Shown: positions 1 to 6,224 of the stretch, piece after piece
Numbering within the stretch: the first letter of the stretch is position 1
Layout of the letters: each line of letters starts with the position of its first letter
DNA from: Chitinophagaceae bacterium UBA3430
GTDB lineage: Bacteria; Bacteroidota; Bacteroidia; Chitinophagales; Chitinophagaceae
Direction of reading: 5' to 3'
Length of the DNA: 7,448 bases
Assembly: GCA_002378975.1 (NCBI GenBank)
Contig: DFST01000162.1
Location: forward strand, 5,003 to 12,450
The notes under the pieces: generated by a model
What the model was told of the DNA's origin: nothing
Seen by the model: the letters and a program-made list of their open reading frames with translations, nothing else
The model's database searches: none
Translations under genes and position numbers: made by a program

Positions 1-1283
1 TGACTACGAATCTTTTCGTAGGCTTCATCGATTTCTTCATTACAAAGATTTCCCATGCTTCCCTCGTGCGTATGGTTCAAGTTGCGATTGGGTTGGTACG
101 TGCCTGATTCGATGGCCCGACCCACTTGTAGATAGGCATCCCGGAATGGGACGCCCTCCAAAACCAATTGGTTAACCATTTCTACGCTGAACAAATGATC
201 GAATTTGGGATCTTTCAATAGGTCGGTCTTAATGGTTGCTTGCTCGAGCATGTACGTAGCCATCTCCAGGCAATCGCCCAATTCTTTGAATGCCGGGAAC
301 AGGTTTTCTTTCAACAGTTGCAGATCGCGATGATAACCGGAAGGCAGATTGCCGGTGATTAGTTGGATCTCGTTCGGAAGCGCTTTGATTCGATTGCAAC
401 GGGCACGGATCAATTCAAATACATCCGGGTTTTTCTTGTGTGGCATGATGGAGCTCCCCGTCGTCAATTCATCCGGAAAAGATATGAAGCCAAATTGCGG
501 ATTCAGGTACAGACAAACATCCATACTCAATCGCCCCAATGTATCGGCCACATTCGACAGGGCTTGTGCCACGATGCGTTCGGACCGGCCACGTCCCATT
601 TGGGCATAGACCACGTTGAAGTTCAACGAATCGAATCCGAGTAACTCGGTCGTGTAACTCCGATCGATCGGGAAGGAAGAGCCATAGCCGGCTGCCGATC
701 CCAACGGATTTTTATTCACCACCCGATACGCCGCTTCGATCGTGATCAGATCATCGACCAAACTCTCCGCATAGGCGCCGAACCAAAGTCCGAACGAAGA
801 TGGCATGGCCAATTGTAGATGTGTGTATCCAGGAAGCAGATTTTGTTTGTTTTCTTCACTTAGTTTTTGCAACAACGCAAACAATGTATCCATCTTGCTG
901 ACCAACTGTTCGAGTTCGGCGCGCAGGAATAAGCGGATATCCAACAACACCTGATCGTTGCGGCTGCGGGCGGCGTGGATCTTCTTGCCCATATCGCCCA
1001 ACTCTTGGGTAAGCAGCCATTCAACTTGGGAATGGATGTCTTCTACACTATCTGACAAGGTAAAATCGCCTTCTCGTGTTTGGGTATAGATCTTACGCAA
1101 TGATTCTTGTAAGGAGGTTAATTCTGCATCCGTCAGCAGCCCAATCCGATTCAGCATTTGGATGTGCGCCAGCGAACCGATCACATCGTGTCCGGCTAGG
1201 TAGGCATCCATGGCTCGGTCTTTTCCTGCTGTGAAGGTGTGAACGATTGAATGACTGTTGGTGTCTTTTTGCCAGAGTTTCAT
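1..1283 (-). CDS. argH: Argininosuccinate lyase, C-terminus cut by window edge
   Basis: This cytosolic enzyme of the fumarase/aspartase superfamily splits argininosuccinate into arginine and fumarate, the last step of arginine synthesis. I translated it by hand: 427 codons are open from ATG at 1283 to the window edge, with no stop or frameshift. Visible motifs are SRND (107-110), GYTHLQ (152-157, with the catalytic-region His155), the lyase signature GSSIMPHKKNPD (276-287, with the mobile-loop serines) and YHRDLQLLK (317-325), matching the Tyr-Gln-Lys set known from delta-crystallin/ArgH. Family members are usually about 440-470 residues, so only the extreme C-terminus is missing. The start MKLWQKD is typical, and its ATG overlaps the argE-like stop by four bases (ATGA). 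No Shine-Dalgarno precedes it. The usual DRD segment before the signature is replaced by a Gly/Arg-rich stretch near 229-233. Identification is secure. Confidence 0.97.
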   Translation of the reverse strand, partial: MKLWQKDTNSHSIVHTFTAGKDRAMDAYLAGHDVIGSLAHIQMLNRIGLLTDAELTSLQESLRKIYTQTREGDFTLSDSVEDIHSQVEWLLTQELGDMGKKIHAARSRNDQVLLDIRLFLRAELEQLVSKMDTLFALLQKLSEENKQNLLPGYTHLQLAMPSSFGLWFGAYAESLVDDLITIEAAYRVVNKNPLGSAAGYGSSFPIDRSYTTELLGFDSLNFNVVYAQMGRGRSERIVAQALSNVADTLGRLSMDVCLYLNPQFGFISFPDELTTGSSIMPHKKNPDVFELIRARCNRIKALPNEIQLITGNLPSGYHRDLQLLKENLFPAFKELGDCLEMATYMLEQATIKTDLLKDPKFDHLFSVEMVNQLVLEGVPFRDAYLQVGRAIESGTYQPNRNLNHTHEGSMGNLCNEEIDEAYEKIRS

Positions 1284-2362
1284 GAGCTCGATTGCTGAAG
1301 GTGTTCAATGAGGTGTATATAATGCTCGATGCCGCCCCGGATCTCATCGATATAAATGTATTCATTGGCCGAGTGGCTGCGTGCCGAATCGCCGGGGCCG
1401 GTCTTCAGTGCTGGAAACGGCATCAAGGCTTTGTCGGACGTGGTCGGAGATCCGTAGGGATTTCGCCCCATCTTGATACCGCCTTGCACCAAGGGGTGAT
1501 CGGCGGCGATGGATGTAGATCGTAATCGGAAACTGCGTGGTGTAATCGTAGCGCTAATATTCGATCGAATCTCCTCCAGGATCTCTTCAAAACTATAAAG
1601 TTCATTGACCCGTACATCCACGACGAATTTGCATTCGGCCGGGATCACGTTGTGCGCCTTGTTGGGCGTTTCGATCACGGTGACCGTCATTTTGCAAGCT
1701 CCCAGGAGATCGGATACGTGGGCAAATTGATGGTTGCGGATCCATTGGATATCATCGAGCGCCAGCTCCAACGCATTAATCCCTTCGTTTCTGGCCGCAT
1801 GACCCGCTTGCCCTTGTGCTACACAATCCAATACCATCAATCCACGTTCGGCTACGGCGAGATCCAGTTTAGTGGGTTCTCCAACAAGTGCACAGTCAAT
1901 AGGAGGTAAGTGGGGAGTGATCAGCTCAACGCCACCCGAGCCGGAGATCTCTTCTTCGGCTGTGGCGGCGAGCATTACATTGTAGGCGAGATCAGACTTT
2001 GGATGAAAATGCAAAAAAGTAGCGATCAGTGAAACCAAGCAGCCGCCGGCATCGTTGCTGCCCAGCCCGTATAATTTTCCGTCTTCGATGTCGGGTGAAA
2101 AGGGGTCTCGAGTATACTGCGCATTAGGTTTTACGGTATCGTGATGCGAATTCAGAAGAACGGTTAGTTTAGAAGAATCGAAATGTTTGTTTCTGGCTAC
2201 GACATTGTTTCCGATTCGTTGGGTTTCAATGCCACGCTCTTGCAAGAATTCAGCGATCAAGTCTGCCGTAGCCGATTCATCGCGACTAAATGAAGGCGTG
2301 CTGATCAGGCTCTTCAACAGCTGGATGGCTTTTTCACTCAATATGCTCAGATGGTCACTCAT
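1280..2362 (-). CDS. argE: M20-family N-acyl-citrulline/ornithine deacylase (ArgE-like)
   Basis: This is a 360-residue zinc-dependent M20 amidohydrolase of the ArgE/DapE/CPG2 group. Expected metal and catalytic residues are all present: the HxDxV motif (His73-Asp75-Val77), Asp104 in GSNDAGG, the acidic triad Glu136-138 with catalytic base and metal ligand, Glu162 in VGEPT, and the C-terminal ligand His330 in SHSANE. The dimerisation domain lies roughly at 170-285 and includes GHAARNEG (187-194). In other organisms ArgE removes acetate from N-acetylornithine. Here the neighbouring carbamoyltransferase acts on acylated ornithine, so I infer the substrate is N-acetylcitrulline (or N-succinylcitrulline), giving free citrulline for ArgG. 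The length is slightly short for M20 but all landmarks are present. Its ATG overlaps the end of argB by eight bases. A DapE or general aminoacylase role cannot be excluded from sequence alone, but the operon context argues for arginine synthesis. Confidence 0.88.
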   Translation of the reverse strand: MSDHLSILSEKAIQLLKSLISTPSFSRDESATADLIAEFLQERGIETQRIGNNVVARNKHFDSSKLTVLLNSHHDTVKPNAQYTRDPFSPDIEDGKLYGLGSNDAGGCLVSLIATFLHFHPKSDLAYNVMLAATAEEEISGSGGVELITPHLPPIDCALVGEPTKLDLAVAERGLMVLDCVAQGQAGHAARNEGINALELALDDIQWIRNHQFAHVSDLLGACKMTVTVIETPNKAHNVIPAECKFVVDVRVNELYSFEEILEEIRSNISATITPRSFRLRSTSIAADHPLVQGGIKMGRNPYGSPTTSDKALMPFPALKTGPGDSARSHSANEYIYIDEIRGGIEHYIHLIEHLQQSSS

Positions 2363-3140
2363 GTTTCAAGGTTGTTCCACTTTTTCCATTCAATAAATCG
2401 GATAACTCATCGGCTTTTCCGATGATCACACGCTGTACGCCTTGGGAGATGGCTTCAAAAGCGTTGTCCAGCTTCGGGATCATGCCCGTGTGCACCACAC
2501 CGGTCGTCTTCAGATCGTTGTATTCAGCCTTGTTGATCTGAAGAATCACCGATCCCTCATCGGAAAGATCGCGCAATACACCCGCTTTCTCAAATCCAAA
2601 TACCAGGGTGGTCGAATATAGTTTACTCATGGCTACGGCGATGGATTGTGCCATGGTGTCGGCATTGGTATTCAGGATCTGTCCTTGGCCATCGTGAGAC
2701 AGCGGAGCGATCACCGGAATTTGACCTTGTCGCAAGATCGCTTCAAATCCGGAGGTGTTCACCTGTGTCACATCGCCTACAAATCCATAATCGATGGTAG
2801 CATGTTCTCGTTTTTTCGATCGAATCAGGTCCCCATCCGCACCGGTCAAGCCCATCGCTGGTTTACCCAATGCTTGCAAGGAAGCGACGAGTTGTCTATT
2901 CACCAGTCCGCCGTAAACCATGGTTACTACTTCCAGCGTAGCCGCATCGGTAATGCGTCGACCATCGATCAGTTTTGCTTCGATGCCCAGCCGTTCACTC
3001 ATTCGTGTGGCCAGTTTGCCCCCACCGTGGACCAAGATGCAGGGCGATTCAACCTTGGATAATTCCTTCAGGAATCGTTCCAACGTGACACCATCGTCAA
3101 TAACCTGCCCACCGATCTTTATGATCAACATTTCGTTCAT
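2355..3140 (-). CDS. argB: N-acetylglutamate kinase, short arginine-insensitive type
   Basis: This amino acid kinase family enzyme (261 residues, close to the 258 of E. coli ArgB) phosphorylates N-acyl-L-glutamate with ATP. Landmarks in order are KIGGQ (8-12, phosphate binding), HGGGK (38-42), the substrate-binding DGRRITD (59-65), MGLTGADG (96-103), NTNAD (157-161) and GMIPKLDNA (219-227), whose Lys223 corresponds to the transition-state lysine. The nucleotide-site segment is FEKAGVL (183-189) rather than the common TDVxGVL, a form I recall from Bacteroidota homologues. There is no N-terminal helix before the first beta strand; that helix builds the arginine-inhibited hexamers, so this should be a dimer not inhibited by arginine (inference). 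The start at 3140 overlaps the upstream stop as ATGA. A second ATG at 3131 (residue 4) is a possible alternative. It overlaps the downstream deacylase gene by eight bases. Confidence 0.96.
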   Translation of the reverse strand: MNEMLIIKIGGQVIDDGVTLERFLKELSKVESPCILVHGGGKLATRMSERLGIEAKLIDGRRITDAATLEVVTMVYGGLVNRQLVASLQALGKPAMGLTGADGDLIRSKKREHATIDYGFVGDVTQVNTSGFEAILRQGQIPVIAPLSHDGQGQILNTNADTMAQSIAVAMSKLYSTTLVFGFEKAGVLRDLSDEGSVILQINKAEYNDLKTTGVVHTGMIPKLDNAFEAISQGVQRVIIGKADELSDLLNGKSGTTLKHE

Positions 3141-4090
3141 GCGTTTTTCAAAATGTTTGCCAAGACCGCTTGAGCCCCCCAGATTCGATTGCCAGCTTGT
3201 TGTGTGACCAAGCTGTTCGGTCCGTCGAGGATCTCATCACTTAACTCCACATTTCTACGCACCGGTAAACAATGCATTACCCGGGCATTTTGTGTCAGTG
3301 CCAGGTGTTTATTGGTGAGCATCCAACTCGGATCACTTTCATAGATCTTCCCGTAATCGTTGTACGTGCTCCAATTCTTTACATAGACATAATCGGCCTC
3401 TTGCAAAGCAGACTTTTGGTCGTGCAAGATCGTGGCACCTTGCGTGAACGTGTCAGCTAGTTCGTATCCTTCCGGATGTACGATGGTGAAGTCGCATTCA
3501 CCCCAGGTGGTCATCCACTGTGAAAAGCTATTGGCCACACATTGTGGCAAGGGCTTGACATGTGGCGCCCAGGTCAACACTACTTTTGGTTTCTTTGGAT
3601 GTTTCCAGGTTTCTTGGATGGTGATCAGATCGGCGAAGCTTTGCAAAGGATGCAGGGTGGCGCTCTCCAGACTGATCACGGGAATGCCTGCATATTTGAT
3701 CACTTGGTTGATGAAGAGCTCGCTGTAGTCGTCTTCTCGGTTCTTGAGTGTGGGAAACGTACGAATGGCCAATACATCGAAATACAGGCTGAGTACGCGG
3801 GCGGCATCTTTGATGTGCTCGACGGTGTTGCCACTCATGATCGCTTCTTCCTCGAATTCCAGCGCCCAACCTTCCTGACCTACATTGAACACGATCGCCT
3901 CCATCCCCAAATTCTGGGCAGCCACTTGCGAACTGAGTCGGGTCCGCAAGCTTGGGTTCAGGAAGAGCAGTCCGATTCGTTTCCCGGATCCCAACGTTTT
4001 ATCGGCATGCGGATTCGCTTTGTATCGGAGGGCATCGGCAACCAGTGCCGACAGATCGGTCACGTCGTGAACGGAGATGAATTTTTTCAT
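3137..4090 (-). CDS. argF': N-acetylornithine (or N-succinylornithine) carbamoyltransferase
   Basis: This 317-residue enzyme transfers the carbamoyl group of carbamoyl phosphate to N-acylornithine, giving N-acylcitrulline. The carbamoyl-phosphate motif is SLRTR (47-51), with HPLQ (147-150) and HCLPVRR (273-279). It belongs to the AOTCase/SOTCase branch, not ordinary OTCase: the ornithine-binding SMG loop region is absent, and WAPHVKPLPQ (174-183), Trp75, Glu142, His177, Lys238 and Arg278 match positions I recall from the Xanthomonas AOTCase and the B. fragilis SOTCase. It aligns almost without gaps to the B. fragilis enzyme from MKKF onward, supporting the start at 4090. At position 90, where SOTCase has Pro and AOTCase has Glu (Glu92), this protein has Val, so the acyl group is not settled. 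Glu282 stands where Xanthomonas AOTCase has the carboxylatable Lys302. Its start overlaps the argD stop as ATGA, and its stop overlaps argB as ATGA. Confidence 0.95.
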   Translation of the reverse strand: MKKFISVHDVTDLSALVADALRYKANPHADKTLGSGKRIGLLFLNPSLRTRLSSQVAAQNLGMEAIVFNVGQEGWALEFEEEAIMSGNTVEHIKDAARVLSLYFDVLAIRTFPTLKNREDDYSELFINQVIKYAGIPVISLESATLHPLQSFADLITIQETWKHPKKPKVVLTWAPHVKPLPQCVANSFSQWMTTWGECDFTIVHPEGYELADTFTQGATILHDQKSALQEADYVYVKNWSTYNDYGKIYESDPSWMLTNKHLALTQNARVMHCLPVRRNVELSDEILDGPNSLVTQQAGNRIWGAQAVLANILKNA

Positions 4091-5238
4091 GCGGAGGCGG
4101 ATTGAAGTTCCTGGATGGAGTCGCGCAGGTCTTGTAAGAATCGATCGGCATCGACTTGGCTCAGAGCCAGCGAGGGAAGTAAGCGAACCACGCGTGGCTT
4201 CGCCTCTCCGGTAAAAATGTGTTTTTTAAATAGCAGGTGCTGGCGCAGCGTGGGTATATTTTCCGGATAATCAAATCCGATCATCAAGCCATATCCGCGC
4301 ACGTCACTCAATTCAGGAATCTGACGAAGTGATTCTTGTATGTAATTTCCAAGCGTGGCGGCGTGTTGGATCAGGCTTTCAGATTCAATCACCTCCAACA
4401 CGGCAAGGGCTGCTGCACAGGCCAAATGATTGCCACCAAACGTGGTGCCCAACTGGAAATGTTTGGGTTGGATGTGTGGGGCAATGGATAGTCCGGCAAT
4501 GGGAAATCCATTCCCCATCCCCTTGGCCATGGTGTAGATGTCCGCGTTTACGCCGGCATGATCGTGGCTGTAGAATTTGCCGCTGCGTCCGTAGCCGCAT
4601 TGCACACTGTCGGCGATGTAAACAGCGCCATGTTGATCACAGCATCGACGAATGGACTGCAAAAACTCATTGGATGCTACGCGAATACCGCCCACACCCT
4701 GAATCCCTTCTACGATAACGGCCGCAATGGAATTACCGGCTTTTTGGAAGTAAGTCTCCAGGGCTGTTGAATCATTGAAGGGAAGGAATACGATGTTTTC
4801 GGTTTCATTCACCGGCGCGATGTAATTTTTGTTGTCGGTGGCGGATACGGCCAAGGAAGTGCGACCATGAAAAGCGCCTTTGAAGGCCACGATCTTTTTT
4901 CGGTTGGTGTGAAAGCTGGCGAGTTTGAGGGCGTTCTCATTGGCCTCCGCACCGCTGTTGCAGAGAAAGAGTTGATAGTCGGTCTTTCCACTCACGATTC
5001 CCAGTTTCTCGGCCAGTTGTACTTGCAGGGGAATGTGGATCGAATTGGAATAGAATGAGATCTTGATCAATTGATCTTTAATGCGGTTGATCCACACCGG
5101 ATGTCCATGTCCAATGCTGATGACGGCGTGACCTCCGTAGAGATCCAGATACTCCTGACCTTGATCGTCCCATACGCGACTACCCGAGGCGCGTTCGATG
5201 GTGATGGGCTGAAGCGGATAGACGTCGAATAGTTTCAT
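4087..5238 (-). CDS. argD: N-acetyl(succinyl)ornithine aminotransferase, class III, PLP-dependent
   Basis: This 383-residue class-III aminotransferase converts N-acylglutamate semialdehyde and glutamate to N-acylornithine and 2-oxoglutarate. Features in order are the N-terminal GGHAVISIGHGHP (35-47), the PLP-phosphate motif NSGAEAN (94-100), FHGRT (123-127), VEGIQGVGG (176-184), Asp210 that pairs with the pyridine nitrogen, the Schiff-base Lys239 in MAKGMGNGFP, TTFGGN (265-270) and the C-terminal VRLLP (351-355). Length is slightly below the usual 390-406. The motif around Asp210 is DSVQ rather than the common DEVQ; I recall this variant in Bacteroidota homologues. The protein could be annotated generically as an aspartate aminotransferase family protein, but the pathway neighbours make the arginine role clear. 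The ATG lies two bases after the argC stop, the only non-overlapping junction of the cluster. Confidence 0.95.
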   Translation of the reverse strand: MKLFDVYPLQPITIERASGSRVWDDQGQEYLDLYGGHAVISIGHGHPVWINRIKDQLIKISFYSNSIHIPLQVQLAEKLGIVSGKTDYQLFLCNSGAEANENALKLASFHTNRKKIVAFKGAFHGRTSLAVSATDNKNYIAPVNETENIVFLPFNDSTALETYFQKAGNSIAAVIVEGIQGVGGIRVASNEFLQSIRRCCDQHGAVYIADSVQCGYGRSGKFYSHDHAGVNADIYTMAKGMGNGFPIAGLSIAPHIQPKHFQLGTTFGGNHLACAAALAVLEVIESESLIQHAATLGNYIQESLRQIPELSDVRGYGLMIGFDYPENIPTLRQHLLFKKHIFTGEAKPRVVRLLPSLALSQVDADRFLQDLRDSIQELQSASA

Positions 5239-5240
5239 GG

Positions 5241-6224
5241 TCAGAAATAACTGGCTTTGAGTTGCAGACCGGCCGTTTCGGGCAAATCGAACAACAGATT
5301 CATGTTTTGTACGGCTTGGCCACTCGCACCCTTCAGCAGATTATCGATCACCGAGTGTACCACCAACTTGCTACCCACTTTTTCCAATTGGATCAGCGCC
5401 TTATTGGTGTTTACGACTTGTTTGAGGAAGATCGATTCTTGAGAAAGATGTGTAAATGGATGGGTGGCGTAATAATTGGTATAGAGCTGATTCAGTGTTT
5501 CGATTGGGAGGTCGCAATTCAGGGTAGAACTAATGAAGATGCCGCGTGTGAAATCACCACGCCAAGGCACGAAATTCAATTCCAGTGATTCTTGCTTCGA
5601 TACTTGCATCAACGATTCGCCGATTTCCTGTCCGTGTTGGTGCGTCAGGGTTTTATACGATTGAATGTTGTTGGCGCGCCAACTGAAATGGGTGGACTGG
5701 CTCAGTGATTGTCCGGCGCCGGTGCTTCCGGTTATGCCGGTGGTATGGATCTCCGGTAATTGTCCAGCCTGAGCAAGCGGTAAGAGTCCCAGTTGGATCG
5801 CCGTGGCAAAGCAACCCGGATTGGCAACGAAACGAGCGTGCTTGATCTGCTCGCGATTTAGTTCGGGCAATCCGTAAACAAATGAAGCTTGCTTAACTGT
5901 ATTGGATGCCTGATGACGAAAATCGGTAGTGAGGTCGATGATGCGCAGGGTGGTAGGCAGTGTTGTGCTATTCAGAAATGTACGCGATTCACCATGTCCC
6001 AAACACAGAAACAATACATCGATCGAATCCAATGGCATGGCATCCGTGAAAGTGAGGGTGGTATCGCCCAACAGATCGGCATGGGTGGTGTGCAAGGGTT
6101 TGCCGGCCTGACTGCGGCTGTGCGCAAAGGTGATCTCCGCGAACGGATGCTGAAGCAACAAGCGGATCAATTCGCCGCCGGTATATCCGGCCGCGCCCAA
6201 TATGCCAACCTTAATCTTTTTCAT
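5241..6224 (-). CDS. argC: N-acetyl-gamma-glutamyl-phosphate reductase
   Basis: This NADPH-dependent reductase (327 residues) converts N-acylglutamyl phosphate to the semialdehyde. The N-terminal Rossmann fold shows GAAGYTG (10-16). The catalytic cysteine is Cys138 in NPGCFAT (135-141). Other family landmarks are DLTTDFR (97-103), GITGSTGAG (163-171), HQHGQE (195-200, the catalytic-histidine region, with Gln where HRH is common), PWRGDFTRG (220-228) and LLKGASGQAVQN (296-307). I chose ATG at 6224 (MKKIKVGILG), which places the glycine-rich loop where the family has it. The open frame extends up to an ATG at 6293, but the extra 23 residues lie wholly inside argG and look unlike any ArgC N-terminus. 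With this start the gene overlaps argG by 14 bases. It is short compared with the roughly 340-345 residues of many ArgC proteins but complete, ending in TGA two bases before argD. Confidence 0.95.
   Translation of the reverse strand: MKKIKVGILGAAGYTGGELIRLLLQHPFAEITFAHSRSQAGKPLHTTHADLLGDTTLTFTDAMPLDSIDVLFLCLGHGESRTFLNSTTLPTTLRIIDLTTDFRHQASNTVKQASFVYGLPELNREQIKHARFVANPGCFATAIQLGLLPLAQAGQLPEIHTTGITGSTGAGQSLSQSTHFSWRANNIQSYKTLTHQHGQEIGESLMQVSKQESLELNFVPWRGDFTRGIFISSTLNCDLPIETLNQLYTNYYATHPFTHLSQESIFLKQVVNTNKALIQLEKVGSKLVVHSVIDNLLKGASGQAVQNMNLLFDLPETAGLQLKASYF

Noticed and set aside
655..770. Frequent GATC/ATCGAT palindromes, for example around 661-670 and 738-755
   Set aside because: They fall in coding sequence where Ile, Asp and Arg codons meet; no regular spacing suggests an origin, operator or repeat array.
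1..1283. Possible frameshift or pseudogene in argH
   Set aside because: Codon-by-codon translation is open from 1283 to the edge with all motifs in one frame; it is only cut by the window.
1093..1365. Minus-strand 90-codon frame spanning the argE/argH junction
   Set aside because: It is out of frame with both genes, both of which are intact and well conserved across this stretch.
2646..3062. Plus-strand open frame of 138 codons opposite argB
   Set aside because: Antisense shadow of a conserved kinase; no family resemblance.
3129..3131. Alternative argB start at its fourth codon
   Set aside because: Possible, but the upstream ATG makes the ATGA overlap seen at other junctions; the difference is only three residues.
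3137..4090. Ordinary ornithine carbamoyltransferase (argF/argI)
   Set aside because: The SMG-type ornithine loop is absent and the acyl-ornithine motifs (WAPHxKPLPQ, HPLQ, HCLPVRR) fit the AOTCase/SOTCase branch.
3542..4105. Plus-strand open frame of 187 codons opposite the carbamoyltransferase gene
   Set aside because: The opposite strand encodes a full, motif-complete enzyme. The translation has no recognisable domain and looks like a codon shadow.
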